DNA of 64,000 nucleotides from Hyphococcus lacteus (GTDB taxonomy: Bacteria; Pseudomonadota; Alphaproteobacteria; Caulobacterales; Parvularculaceae). Below, in pieces: positions 53,077 to 62,732 of the stretch. Position 1 is the first letter of the stretch; the number at the start of each line of letters is the position of its first letter. The stretch is taken from the NCBI RefSeq assembly GCF_041058985.1, contig NZ_JBEHZE010000001.1:1922001-1986000 (forward strand). Reading direction: 5' to 3'. The position numbers were made by a program, and so were the translations under genes. The notes beneath the pieces are model-generated. The model made no database searches. It was not told where the DNA came from and was given only the letters and a program-made list of their open reading frames with translations.

Positions 53077-55578
53077 TTGTCAAATACTACAAATAAGAGG
53101 ACTGATAGTCCCGAAATAATGCGGTTTAAGAAGTCTTTGCTCGGTAGCAGTGCCGTAATGAGTGCGATGATGTTTGCTGCGATGGCACCGGCTGTCGCCC
53201 AAGACGCTGATAGTGATTACGACGAAATCGTGGTCTATGGTGATCCGGTTGGTCTTTCTGAAGAAACCTCCACTGAATCCGTTTTTGGTGTTTCTCGGTC
53301 GCTTCTTGAAACGCCTCGTTCCGTTAGTATCGTTAGTGATACAACGATGGAACGTTATGGCATCGAAGATATCGATGACTTCATTACAACGACGCCGGGC
53401 ACCTTTGGTGGTAGCTTCTTTGGTGTTCCGGGTGCGGTTTCTATTCGTGGGTCGGTTTCTGAAACTTATTACCGTGGTTTTAAGCGTGCGCTGAACCAAG
53501 GTCTGTTCCCTACGCCGATTGGTTCGAGTGATCGCGTAGAGATCGTTCGTGGTCCGGTTCCTGTGATTTATGGTGCTGGTCGTGTTGGCGGTCTTCTAAA
53601 TTTCCATCCGAAAACAGTGGATGGAGAAGGCGTTACGACCGAAGATGGTATCCAGGGAAGCGTGAGCTTCACAGGTGGCAGCTACGGTAAGAAAAACGGC
53701 TCTATTGAATTAATCGTTCCATTTAAACTTGCGGGGCGTGAATCCGGACTTTCAGTTTACAGTGAAATCGAAGATTCGAAACATTTCTATAAAGGTCGTG
53801 AGCCTGAACATCAGCTAGTTCAATTTGCATTTACGCATGAACTACCTGCAGGTTTTAGTTTCGAAACAGGTGGGATGTACTATCACTCTGATGGTTACTA
53901 TCAAACACCAGGTTGGAACCGGGTAACGCAAGACTTGATCGATAACGGGACCTATATCACGGGTCGTGATACCGATCTGACGGACCTCGATGGAAATGGA
54001 TATCTAACGCCCAATGAAGTTGACGCAGCGGTCGGCACTTTCTTTGGTACATCAAATATCCGTACACTTGTCGATTATGGGGTGTTCGCAATTCCAGACG
54101 CGTACAAATTGGACACTGGCGTTGGTACAGGTCAGCTTGATCGGCGCACGGTCTTTCTGACCGAAGATCAAGAAGTGGCAGAGTCGGAATCCTTCACCGG
54201 TTATATCGATCTGAATAAGCACTTTGATGATGACTCTAAGTTGTCATTGCAGTTGTTCTACGATCAAATTGATGGTGATCTGTTTGTTACATACGGCTTT
54301 GCCGCCCAGCACAAAATGAAGGTTTTTGAAGCGCGTGCGTCTTATGACTTTGGTATTGAGCTAAGTGATTTTGCCAATCTGGATATGTATGTAACCGCTT
54401 CGCACCGTACTTATGATGCTGAGCTTCGGGAAAACTTCAACTCAGGTTACCTCGTTCTAGACCGTCGCGATCTTTTGGCGGGACCGCAGGGTAACGATAT
54501 CTTCGATAGCCCGTTCACGGATGAGCCGGGCGGTATTGGTATTCCGTGGGATACGGATAATGATTCCAATTGGAGTGATACCGGTATTGCGGTTGTTGCT
54601 GATCTAAAAGTTGGCGACCTTGGTGTAGTTCTTGGTGGGCGTTATGATCACTATGATACGTCTGCAATTGATACGGGTGCGACTATTTTCAACCCAGCAC
54701 TCGCTAATACCCGCTTTGATGGCAAAGAAGGTGATTTCTCCTATTCTGCCAGTGTGAACTACACAACGCCATTTGGGTTGGTTCCTTACTTTACCTATGC
54801 CCAAGGGTCCGAGCTTAACGATAGTGCCAATGGCGGTATTACACCCGGTGCTGTGCGCGATGAAATTCTGTTCGGTTCTGAGCTGTTTGAAGGCGGCGTT
54901 AAGTTTAGTCTGCTCGATGATAAGCTGTTTGGTTCTGCAATTGTTTATCAGCAAGAGCGCCAGAGGGTTGACCCGTTTGGTAACAAAAGCCGTGAAGAAT
55001 CAAAAGGCTTTGAATTCGAGATGAGCTATATCATCACAGAAAATTGGTCGATGACTGGTGCTGCGACGGTACAGGATTTCAAAGTACCAGCGCCAGGTGC
55101 ATGTGGCTCCGGCCAAGGCGAATATTTGGTGATCCCACCAAATCACCCTGCGGCTAATCTATTTGGCTCACCTGTTTCACTGCAGGATGGCTATGGTGCT
55201 TTGTTCGCGGCACTAAATGCTAGTTGCATTCCTGAGCTACAAAACGGATATTCTTTGACCAATATTCCGGACACCGTGTTCTCATCATTCCTGACCTACA
55301 CATCCGATGAAACACGTTTTGGTACGTTTGGTGCGACATTCGGTGGTACACGGGTTGATGAAACAAGTGGCCGGATTGATGGCGGGATTGTCTTGCCTTC
55401 TTACACTGTCTTTCGTGCCGCGGCATTTGCGGACCTAGGCCGCGTTCAGATCACGGCGACTATCGATAACCTGTTCGACAAGACCTATTTCCAGCCGCTT
55501 CAAGGTGTTTACCAAGAGGTTGGTGCACTTCCTGGTGTTGGTCGAACCTTCCAAATCAAAGGCGTTGTTAACTTCTAA
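53077..55578 (+). CDS. TonB-dependent (siderophore-type) outer-membrane receptor
   Basis: About 833 residues from TTG 53077, chosen because GGAGG (53067-53071) lies five bases before it; ATG 53065 overlaps that site, and ATG 53119 is another option. A signal peptide (KKSLLGSSAVMSAMMFAAMA...AVAQD) precedes the TonB box DEIVVYGD. The plug follows (SVSIVSDTTMERYGIEDIDD, then SVSIRG-type VSIRGSVSETYYRGFKR, DRVEIVRGPVPVIYGAG). The barrel ends in a terminal Phe (TFQIKGVVNF). The siderophore-receptor signature is present, but its place between an MFS transporter and catabolic enzymes suggests it may take up an organic substrate. No STN domain. Confidence 0.92.
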   Translation: MSNTTNKRTDSPEIMRFKKSLLGSSAVMSAMMFAAMAPAVAQDADSDYDEIVVYGDPVGLSEETSTESVFGVSRSLLETPRSVSIVSDTTMERYGIEDIDDFITTTPGTFGGSFFGVPGAVSIRGSVSETYYRGFKRALNQGLFPTPIGSSDRVEIVRGPVPVIYGAGRVGGLLNFHPKTVDGEGVTTEDGIQGSVSFTGGSYGKKNGSIELIVPFKLAGRESGLSVYSEIEDSKHFYKGREPEHQLVQFAFTHELPAGFSFETGGMYYHSDGYYQTPGWNRVTQDLIDNGTYITGRDTDLTDLDGNGYLTPNEVDAAVGTFFGTSNIRTLVDYGVFAIPDAYKLDTGVGTGQLDRRTVFLTEDQEVAESESFTGYIDLNKHFDDDSKLSLQLFYDQIDGDLFVTYGFAAQHKMKVFEARASYDFGIELSDFANLDMYVTASHRTYDAELRENFNSGYLVLDRRDLLAGPQGNDIFDSPFTDEPGGIGIPWDTDNDSNWSDTGIAVVADLKVGDLGVVLGGRYDHYDTSAIDTGATIFNPALANTRFDGKEGDFSYSASVNYTTPFGLVPYFTYAQGSELNDSANGGITPGAVRDEILFGSELFEGGVKFSLLDDKLFGSAIVYQQERQRVDPFGNKSREESKGFEFEMSYIITENWSMTGAATVQDFKVPAPGACGSGQGEYLVIPPNHPAANLFGSPVSLQDGYGALFAALNASCIPELQNGYSLTNIPDTVFSSFLTYTSDETRFGTFGATFGGTRVDETSGRIDGGIVLPSYTVFRAAAFADLGRVQITATIDNLFDKTYFQPLQGVYQEVGALPGVGRTFQIKGVVNF

Positions 55579-55603
55579 CTCTTTGAATAAGTGAGCTAAA
55601 TCG

Positions 55604-55638
55604 AATGCGTCCGGGGTTCTCTCCGGGCGCATTTTTTG
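55604..55638 (+). terminator. Terminator after the TonB receptor gene
   Basis: AATGCGTCCGG pairs with CCGGGCGCATT (one G-U pair) around a short loop, followed by six T. It starts 25 bases after the receptor stop, so the VOC and amidohydrolase genes have their own promoter or depend on read-through. Confidence 0.9.
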
Positions 55639-55775
55639 GTTTAGTTTGTTGCCGGTTACGCGCATGTCGGCGTTCGGTTTCAATCAAGTCACTTCGCCAG
55701 AAATATGCGAAAAACCAACGATATAGAATCGTATGAAGTATGCCGTAGGGCCAACACAGCATTAGGAGCAATCGA

Positions 55776-56267
55776 ATGTCTGAAGAAAAAGCGAACCACG
55801 AACTTCGCCCGAAGAAGCCATTCTGGACGCATATTGCCCTTCATGTGAACGATATCGACAAAACGATTGCATGGTACGAAGAGTTCACACATCTAAGTTT
55901 GCTCCATCGCGGCGAAGACGAAAACGGCTTTAACGCGTGGGTCGGTGATGCATCACAACCCGACTCGCCATTCGTTCTCGTGCTCGCACAGTTCTTGGAT
56001 GGAAAAGACCCCTTCGCGCCGGCGAAGCATCCTGTGCTTGGACCGTTTGCGCATATTGGGATCGAAGTTCCGAGTAAAGAGATGGTTGATGATATCGCCG
56101 CCCGTGCGAAGGAAGCCGGTTGCCTTGCTTTAGGGCCAATGCAAATGCCCAAGCAAATTGGTTACATTTGTTTTCTGAAAGACCCGAATGGCAATATGGT
56201 CGAATTTTCTTACGATCAGGGGGTTTATGAAAAGGCCCGCGAAATTTGGGGCTCTGATAAGAGTTAG
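55776..56267 (+). CDS. VOC-family (glyoxalase/dioxygenase-fold) protein
   Basis: The protein has 163 residues with the paired beta-alpha-beta-beta-beta vicinal oxygen chelate fold. Likely metal ligands are His in HIALHVNDIDKTIAWYEE, His in FAHIGIEVPSKE and Glu in NMVEFSYDQG. FLKDPNGNMVEF is the common second-half motif. Such proteins act as glyoxalases, epimerases, resistance proteins or extradiol dioxygenases; which one is unknown. AGGAG supports ATG 55776. It lies between the receptor terminator and the amidohydrolase (101 bases), likely in the same pathway. Confidence 0.88.
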   Translation: MSEEKANHELRPKKPFWTHIALHVNDIDKTIAWYEEFTHLSLLHRGEDENGFNAWVGDASQPDSPFVLVLAQFLDGKDPFAPAKHPVLGPFAHIGIEVPSKEMVDDIAARAKEAGCLALGPMQMPKQIGYICFLKDPNGNMVEFSYDQGVYEKAREIWGSDKS

Positions 56268-56368
56268 ACTTTTTCGACTATAAATTTTTGTTCGGAATGC
56301 TTGCCGCCAGCCGTGGCAAATGAAACAGCGCCTTTGTGCGTTATCGGTGAATTGGTTAGAGGAAATCC

Positions 56369-57778
56369 ATGAATACAACATCGACAGACGGTCAGCGTAT
56401 GGTCGTGGATACGCTCATTAGCGGTGCAACCATTATCACAATGAATGAAACGCGTCAGATCATTCGTGACGGCGCGGTTGCGATCAATGACGGACTGATC
56501 ACGGCGGTTGGTAAGGCATCGGACATTACCAAAAAATATCAGTCAGCTGATCAAGTTGATGGACGGAATTTTGTTATTACGCCTGGTTTTGTTGATGGGC
56601 ATGTTCATATTACTGGTGACCCCTTGACCCAAGGGGTTCGGCGCGGCGCGCCGGGCGAAGATTTTACGGATGTACTCACTAAATGGGTTATTCCCATTTT
56701 TCATTCGCATGAACCGAAAGATGAGAAAATTTCGGCTCAGTGCTCAGCCATGCGGATGCTACACTCCGGCGTGACGACCTTTGTTGAAGCGGGAACGGTA
56801 CGGCACCTCGATGCTGTGGCTGAAGGTATAGAATCTTCGGGTGTTCGTGGGCGAATTGGGGGCTGGGTTGAAGGACGGAATTTCGCCGCTAACGAAACCG
56901 ATACCGCAACCATTGATGAAGCCATTGCCACGCTTGAGAGCCAATCCCAAAAATACAAACAAACAGATACATCGCGTGTCGCCGCATGGCCGCTTTTAAT
57001 TGGACATACGGTAAACCCTGATGAAGTCTGGCTTGCTGCGAAGCGCTTAGCTGATGAAAACGGGCTTTGCATTTCAGCCCATATGAGCCCGCATCAGTCT
57101 GATCCGGATTGGTTTCTTGCGAATACCGGTAAGCGTCCGATTGAACATCTCGCAGACATCGGGGTGTTGGGCGAGAATGTCATGATCACTCATGCAGCTT
57201 ATGTAAATGAACGCGAAGTCGAGATATTAGCAGATACAAAAACTAATGTAATATTTTGCCCGCACGCAGCGCTCAAAGGAGCGTTTGGTGTAACATCTAT
57301 CGGTTTGTTCCCAGAGATGGCCGAGGCGGGCGTAAATATTATGCTGGGTACGGATGGTGTTTTGGTTGATATCCTGACTTCAGCACGATTGATGACTGGT
57401 CTCTTTAAAGATGCGCGTGTTGATGAGCATGTTTTCCCGGCGACAGAAGCGCTGGAAATGATTACGCTTAATGGTGCTCGCGGCGTCAATATGCAATCGA
57501 AATTGGGTGCGATTGAACCGGGGATGAAGGCTGATCTCGCTTGTTTTGATACAGATCGTCCAGAATGGTTCCCGGAATTTGATGTTGTAGAACAGATTCT
57601 TCAAGCACCGGCGGGTGTCGGGGCACATAGTGTTTGGGTCGAAGGAGAGCGCGTTATCGACGCTTATCGCTCGACGCGTATTGATGAAGAAAAACTGTTG
57701 GCTGATATCCGGAAGTCGAGCGCGGCTATTATAGAGCGCGCTGGCGTTAAAGTGCATAGTCCTTGGCCGGTTATTTAA
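56369..57778 (+). CDS. Amidohydrolase-superfamily enzyme (AtzA/SsnA-like)
   Basis: The enzyme has 469 residues. GAGGAA seven bases before ATG 56369 marks the start. The mononuclear metal site is complete: HVHITGDP (HxH) near residue 75, His in CISAHMSPHQSD, His in MITHAAY and Asp in MLGTDGV. The N-terminal TLISGATIITMNE and C-terminal PGMKADLACFD strands form the small beta-sandwich. The group includes deaminases and chlorohydrolases of heterocycles and the HutI/HutF type. The substrate is unknown; with the dioxygenase and VOC protein it suggests breakdown of a nitrogen- or halogen-bearing ring. It does not have the imidazolonepropionase sequence pattern, although this cannot be excluded without a search. 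Confidence 0.9.
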   Translation: MNTTSTDGQRMVVDTLISGATIITMNETRQIIRDGAVAINDGLITAVGKASDITKKYQSADQVDGRNFVITPGFVDGHVHITGDPLTQGVRRGAPGEDFTDVLTKWVIPIFHSHEPKDEKISAQCSAMRMLHSGVTTFVEAGTVRHLDAVAEGIESSGVRGRIGGWVEGRNFAANETDTATIDEAIATLESQSQKYKQTDTSRVAAWPLLIGHTVNPDEVWLAAKRLADENGLCISAHMSPHQSDPDWFLANTGKRPIEHLADIGVLGENVMITHAAYVNEREVEILADTKTNVIFCPHAALKGAFGVTSIGLFPEMAEAGVNIMLGTDGVLVDILTSARLMTGLFKDARVDEHVFPATEALEMITLNGARGVNMQSKLGAIEPGMKADLACFDTDRPEWFPEFDVVEQILQAPAGVGAHSVWVEGERVIDAYRSTRIDEEKLLADIRKSSAAIIERAGVKVHSPWPVI

Positions 57779-57936
57779 TTGTTGCGATTGTTGTATCGCC
57801 GATTTAGCGGTCGTTGGATTTAGTCCGCATCTACAGTCGCTTGCGCAATAAAAGAAGATTCACGTCATCTTACGATCGTGGATATATTTGGCGTGCACAA
57901 TAGTTCATGCGGTGCCGCCCGTTGATCGAGAGTTTT

Positions 57937-59460
57937 ATGGAAAAACCGAAAGTCGAAACAGTTTCTGATAATGCCAGTGATAAGGGGTCAGCACACTTTA
58001 TTCCGGTCACGGCCTTTGATCTTGTTGTTTTCGGTGCGGCAGGTGATTTGTCACTTCGAAAATTAATCCCAGCACTTTTCCATCGGTGGCGCGATGATCA
58101 GATCCCAGCCGAGTCGCGCATCGTGGGCGTGTCGCGAAGCAACCATGACGATCAATCGTTCAGGGATTTAGCGTTGAAAAGTTTCCGCGAATTTCATCCG
58201 CAGGAAATTGTGAGCGATGACGAATGGGCGCGGTTTGCATCACAGCTCTATTATACTGAGTTGGATGTTGTTAGCGACCAAGCTAACTGGGAACCGTTGT
58301 GCGAAAAGCTGGGTGAGCCCGGCCAAAAACAGCGTGTGTTCTATTTAGCGCTCGCACCCGACCTTTATGGTGCTGTTAGCGCTAACATTAAACGCGCAGG
58401 CATAAAAACGACTGGCGCTAGAATTGTGCTTGAGAAACCCATCGGTCGCGACTTGAATTCGGCAAAACAAATTAATGATGCGGTTGGGGCTGTTTTTGAT
58501 GAAGGTTCGATCTTTCGGATTGATCATTATCTTGGCAAAGAGACTGTCCAAAATTTGACAGTTCTGCGTTTTATGAATTCGCTTTTCGAACCGGTCTGGA
58601 ATGCCAATGCCATCGACCACGTAGAGATTACGGTTTCTGAATCAATCGGTGCTGGCACGAGAGCGAGCTATTACGATAAATCGGGCGCTTTGCGCGACAT
58701 GGTTCAAAATCATTTGTTGCAACTCTTGTGTCTCGTCGCGATGGAGCCGCCGCTAGATTTAGAACCCGATACTGTACGTGATGAAAAAATCAAAGTGATG
58801 CGGGCATTGCGCGCAATTACTGAAAAAAATGTGCGTGAAACAACCGTGCGCGGACAGTACCATCGTGGAGCGTCGAATGGCGAGGCTGTTCCTGGTTATG
58901 CGGAAGAACTGGGCGGAACAAGTAGTACTGAAACTTTTGTTGCTATCAAAGCCAATATTGACAATTGGCGTTGGAAAGGTACCCCGTTTTACCTCCGCAC
59001 AGGCAAGCGGATGCGGCAGCGCTATTCAGAAATTATTGTTCACTTCAAAGAAATTGCACATTCTTTGGTTAAGAATGGGAAAGAGGGAATTCCTCCGACA
59101 CGGATGGTTATCCGGCTTCAACCGGACGAGGGTGTGAAATTATTGCTGGTCACCAAAGATCCGGGGCCGGGCGGTATGCGTTTGCGATACGTGCCGCTAA
59201 ACTTATCGTTCGCTGATACATTTGAGGCGCGGTACCCTGATGCGTATGAACGCCTTCTCATGGCTGTTGTACGAGGTGATTTAGGCTTATTCATGCGCCG
59301 TGATGAGGTCGAGGCGGCATGGAAGTGGGTCGATGGGATTTTGGCTGGTTGGCATAAGGATGAAACCCCTGCACATCCCTATGCGGCGGGTACGGATGGT
59401 CCAGTTCAGGCGGCAATGCTGCTCGATCGTGACGGGCGAGAGTGGTATCATGGGGCGTAA
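57937..59460 (+). CDS. zwf: Glucose-6-phosphate 1-dehydrogenase Zwf
   Basis: About 507 residues from ATG 57937 (GAGAG upstream); ATG 57907 would add 10 residues. It oxidises glucose 6-phosphate to 6-phosphogluconolactone with NADP+. The Rossmann site is VVFGAAGDLSLRKLIPALF near residues 30-48. RIDHYLGKETVQNL carries the substrate Lys and catalytic His. WRWKGTPFYLRTGKRM and the C-terminal domain follow. It is the first gene of the Entner-Doudoroff operon; pgl overlaps its end by 11 bases. Confidence 0.97.
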   Translation: MEKPKVETVSDNASDKGSAHFIPVTAFDLVVFGAAGDLSLRKLIPALFHRWRDDQIPAESRIVGVSRSNHDDQSFRDLALKSFREFHPQEIVSDDEWARFASQLYYTELDVVSDQANWEPLCEKLGEPGQKQRVFYLALAPDLYGAVSANIKRAGIKTTGARIVLEKPIGRDLNSAKQINDAVGAVFDEGSIFRIDHYLGKETVQNLTVLRFMNSLFEPVWNANAIDHVEITVSESIGAGTRASYYDKSGALRDMVQNHLLQLLCLVAMEPPLDLEPDTVRDEKIKVMRALRAITEKNVRETTVRGQYHRGASNGEAVPGYAEELGGTSSTETFVAIKANIDNWRWKGTPFYLRTGKRMRQRYSEIIVHFKEIAHSLVKNGKEGIPPTRMVIRLQPDEGVKLLLVTKDPGPGGMRLRYVPLNLSFADTFEARYPDAYERLLMAVVRGDLGLFMRRDEVEAAWKWVDGILAGWHKDETPAHPYAAGTDGPVQAAMLLDRDGREWYHGA

Positions 59461-60163
59461 ACCAGAAATCATAGCGTTCGAATCCCGGCAGCAAATGGCA
59501 GAACGCGTTGCTGACCTTGTTGAGGTGAATATTTGTGCTGCGCTACATGAAAAAGGAACAGCCAGCTTAGGGGCATCAGGTGGTTCGACTCCTGCCGATC
59601 TTTATAAGACGTTGTCTACCCGTGATATTGAATGGGATAGAGTGGCCGTGCCGCTCGTTGATGAGCGCTGGGTGGCACCGGATCTACCGGGGTCGAATGA
59701 GGCGTTTATAAAAGAAACGCTCCGGCAAAATACTGCGCATAACGCGAACATTATAGGGCTTTGGTCAGATGTAGAAACGCCAGCAAAGGGGTTGGATACC
59801 GCTTGCCAGCGTTATGGAAACGCTGGTGAGATGCTTGATGTTGTCGTGCTCGGCATGGGGAATGACGGTCATACGGCGTCATGGTTTCCGCATGCTGACG
59901 GACTGGCAGATGCCTTATCGGCTGAGACTGCGCCGTTCGCCGCAATTTCAGCGAAAAAGAGCGAAGTCACTGGCGCGTATGTCGACCGTTTAACGATGAC
60001 GCTTAGCTTGATCAGCCGAGCAAAAATTATCTGCCTCCTGATTGCTGGAGATAAAAAACGTCAAACGCTTATGCGTGCTCTTGAAGATGGGCCTGTTGAA
60101 GAGATGCCAGTTCGCGCAATTTTAAGGTCGAGACCAGATTTATGGATATGCTGGGCACCGTAA
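59450..60163 (+). CDS. pgl: 6-phosphogluconolactonase Pgl
   Basis: From ATG 59450, 237 residues; a longer frame from 59300 would run far into zwf. It hydrolyses 6-phosphogluconolactone to 6-phosphogluconate. GASGGSTPADLYKTL near residue 40, VDERWVAPDLPGSNEAFI and GMGNDGHTASWFPHAD are the conserved blocks. It starts 11 bases inside zwf with GGGCGAGAG nearby and ends 10 bases before edd. Confidence 0.95.
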   Translation: MGRKPEIIAFESRQQMAERVADLVEVNICAALHEKGTASLGASGGSTPADLYKTLSTRDIEWDRVAVPLVDERWVAPDLPGSNEAFIKETLRQNTAHNANIIGLWSDVETPAKGLDTACQRYGNAGEMLDVVVLGMGNDGHTASWFPHADGLADALSAETAPFAAISAKKSEVTGAYVDRLTMTLSLISRAKIICLLIAGDKKRQTLMRALEDGPVEEMPVRAILRSRPDLWICWAP

Positions 60164-60173
60164 GGAGGTTTAT

Positions 60174-62009
60174 GTGGCGCAACTAAATGAGACTTTGACA
60201 AGTGTTACGGAACGCATCCGCGAGCGCAGCCGCAAGACACGTGACGCCTATATGCATCAGATGCGTGCAGCAGCGACAGAAGGGCCACACCGTTCAAGTG
60301 TATCATGCGGTAACCTCGCGCATGCTGCCGCTGCATGTAATACAGCAGACAAGAAGGCGTTGGCAAAGGGCGGAGGCCCGAATATTGGGATCGTTACGTC
60401 CTATAATGATATGCTTTCCGCACACCAACCATTAGGTGCGTATCCAGATATTATAAAACGCGTGCTTAGTGAAATCGGTTCAACAGCACAAATCGCAGGC
60501 GGTGTCCCCGCGATGTGTGACGGTGTCACTCAAGGGCAACCCGGTATGGACTTGTCACTTTTTTCGCGTGATGTGATCGCAATGGCGACAGCGGTTTCTT
60601 TGTCTCACAATGTTTTTGACGGCGCGTTGATGCTGGGTGTTTGCGATAAAATCGTACCGGGTCTGTTTATTGGTGCGGCTCGGTTTGGGCATTTGCCGAT
60701 ATTATTTCTACCAGCAGGACCGATGACCAGTGGTATTACGAATGATGAAAAAGCAAGAGTTCGTCAGCAATATGCTAAAGGTGAAATTAGCCGCGATGAA
60801 TTGTTGGCGGCGGAGAGCGCCAGTTATCATTCACCAGGTACTTGTACTTTCTACGGCACTGCAAATTCAAACCAGATGATGATGGAAGTCATGGGGCTAC
60901 ACTTGCCGGGTTCGGCATTTGTCAATGCTGGCACGAAGCTGCGCGAAGCCATTGTCGAACAAACGGCGCTTCGCGCAGCGACGACCACGGCGCTTGGGGC
61001 TGAGTTTATTCCGTTCTATGAAGTGATTGATGAGCGGTCGATCGTGAACGCAATTATTGGATTACATGCGACCGGTGGGTCTACTAATCATCTTATCCAT
61101 TTGGTCGCTATGGCGCGGGCAGCGGGGATCATCATCAACTGGGATGATTTTAGTGAACTTTCGAGTGTTGTTCCTCTATTGGCGAAGGTTTATCCAAATG
61201 GTGCTGCTGATGTAAACCAGTTTCATGAGGCTGGTGGGCTGTCCTATGTGATCGGTGAGCTGATTGATGCTGGGTTGTTGCATGGTGATGTCATGACGGT
61301 TATGGGCGCAGGATTAACACCATATACCAAGATTCCGGAACTTGTCGGCGAGACGATTTCTTGGCGTGGGGCAGCGACCGAGACGGGAAACAGTGAAATT
61401 CTAAGACCGGTTAAAGATCCATTTTCAGCGACGGGCGGGCTACAAGTTCTTGACGGTAATATCGGGCGTGCGGTGATTAAAGTCTCAGCCGTGAAGCCGG
61501 CGCATCGAATGATTGAAGCACCGGCTATCGTATTTTCGTCCCAGCAAGATGTTATTGATCGTTTCAAAGCCGGGAAGTTAAATCGCGACTTTGTGGCCGT
61601 TGTCCCGTTCCAAGGACCGAAGGCCAACGGAATGCCGGAGTTACATAAGCTCACACCGCCTTTGGGAGTCTTGCAGGATAAAGGGTTTAAGGTGGCGTTG
61701 GTGACTGATGGGCGTATGTCTGGCGCATCCGGAAAGGTACCTGCGGCGATCCATGTTATGCCTGAAGCACTTAATAATGGGGTGATTGGCAAGATTGCTG
61801 ACGGCGATATTATTCGTCTTGATGCGGAACAGGGTATTCTGGAAATTGTGGGTAGCGATGACTTTGAGTCACGGCAATCAATCACACATGATTTGCGTGG
61901 TGATCGAAACGGATCGGGCAGAGAGTTATTTTCCGGTTTCCGGTCTCTAGTTGGCGGTGCTGAGGAGGGGGCAATGGCCTTTGGACTCGGTGATGAAGAC
62001 GACAATTAA
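60174..62009 (+). CDS. edd: 6-phosphogluconate dehydratase Edd
   Basis: The enzyme has 611 residues from GTG 60174; AAGGAGG (60162-60168) ends five bases before it. It dehydrates 6-phosphogluconate to KDPG with an Fe-S cluster. Cluster cysteines are probably those in PAMCDGVTQGQPGM, ALMLGVCDKIVPG and the GTCTFYGTANSNQMMMEVMG block. Also visible are IGIVTSYNDMLSAHQPL, HATGGSTNHLIHL and VTDGRMSGASGKVPAAIHV. The length is that of Edd rather than IlvD. Third gene of the zwf-pgl-edd-eda unit. Confidence 0.97.
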   Translation: MAQLNETLTSVTERIRERSRKTRDAYMHQMRAAATEGPHRSSVSCGNLAHAAAACNTADKKALAKGGGPNIGIVTSYNDMLSAHQPLGAYPDIIKRVLSEIGSTAQIAGGVPAMCDGVTQGQPGMDLSLFSRDVIAMATAVSLSHNVFDGALMLGVCDKIVPGLFIGAARFGHLPILFLPAGPMTSGITNDEKARVRQQYAKGEISRDELLAAESASYHSPGTCTFYGTANSNQMMMEVMGLHLPGSAFVNAGTKLREAIVEQTALRAATTTALGAEFIPFYEVIDERSIVNAIIGLHATGGSTNHLIHLVAMARAAGIIINWDDFSELSSVVPLLAKVYPNGAADVNQFHEAGGLSYVIGELIDAGLLHGDVMTVMGAGLTPYTKIPELVGETISWRGAATETGNSEILRPVKDPFSATGGLQVLDGNIGRAVIKVSAVKPAHRMIEAPAIVFSSQQDVIDRFKAGKLNRDFVAVVPFQGPKANGMPELHKLTPPLGVLQDKGFKVALVTDGRMSGASGKVPAAIHVMPEALNNGVIGKIADGDIIRLDAEQGILEIVGSDDFESRQSITHDLRGDRNGSGRELFSGFRSLVGGAEEGAMAFGLGDEDDN

Positions 62010-62036
62010 ATTTCTTTCAAAAAAATGGAGAACTGA

Positions 62037-62663
62037 ATGCTGCGGATAGGGGATGTTCTGGATGCTGCATCGGTAATCCCGGTGCTAGAGGTGCCCAATA
62101 TCGATGTCGTAGAGCCGTTGGCGAATGCGCTTGCACGTGGAGGGCTTCGAGTTGTTGAGTTGACGTTGCGTACTGACTGTGCGCTTGAGGCGCTTTCAAG
62201 AATGAAAGATTGCGCACCTGAATTAATTGTCGGTATTGGGACGGTTAGAACAGCGCTGGACATAGAGAGGTCGCGCGCGGCAGGTGCAGATTTTTTGGTA
62301 AGCCCGGGGACAAGCAAAGCATTGATGGCAGCAATGCAGGGTGCCAAGATGCCTGCTCTGCCGGGGGTCGCAACAGCGTCTGAAGCGATGACGCTTTTTG
62401 AGGCTGGTTTCACGGCTTTGAAATTGTTCCCGGCGGAAACGTCAGGCGGTATAGCGCATCTTAAGGCACTCAATGCTGCGCTTTCCGATATTCTCTTTTG
62501 CCCGACGGGGGGGATCAACGCGGATAAGGCAGTAGATTATTTAGCTTTGCCTAATGTTGCTTGTGTTGGCGGGTCTTGGATCGCAACAAAAGCAATGATC
62601 GAGGATGGTGACTGGGTCACGATTGAAGAGAATGCGAAAATCGCAGCCAGTATCAAGTCGTAG
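62037..62663 (+). CDS. eda: KDPG aldolase Eda (2-dehydro-3-deoxy-phosphogluconate aldolase)
   Basis: The enzyme has 208 residues with a TIM barrel. It splits KDPG to pyruvate and glyceraldehyde 3-phosphate, the last Entner-Doudoroff step. The proton-transfer Glu is in VVELTLRT, IGIGTVRTALD follows, the Schiff-base Lys is in AGFTALKLFPAE and the phosphate site is CPTGGINADK. GGAG precedes ATG 62037, which lies 27 bases after edd. A strong terminator closes the operon. Confidence 0.96.
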   Translation: MLRIGDVLDAASVIPVLEVPNIDVVEPLANALARGGLRVVELTLRTDCALEALSRMKDCAPELIVGIGTVRTALDIERSRAAGADFLVSPGTSKALMAAMQGAKMPALPGVATASEAMTLFEAGFTALKLFPAETSGGIAHLKALNAALSDILFCPTGGINADKAVDYLALPNVACVGGSWIATKAMIEDGDWVTIEENAKIAASIKS

Positions 62664-62682
62664 CGCTCTGATCATTTGTAAT

Positions 62683-62717
62683 AAAAAAAGCACCGAAATT
62701 TCTTTCGGTGCTTTTTT
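62683..62717. terminator. Bidirectional terminator after eda
   Basis: GCACCGAAA and TTTCGGTGC form a 9-bp stem around TTTC, with six A/T before and a run of six T after. It separates the rightward eda operon from the leftward hydantoinase gene, both of which end here. Confidence 0.93.
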
Positions 62718-62732
62718 GAGTTGTCCGGCTGA

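Noticed and set aside
61244..62518. Minus-strand frames opposite edd and eda
   Set aside because: Both are serine/proline-rich shadows of clear enzymes with no recognisable domain.
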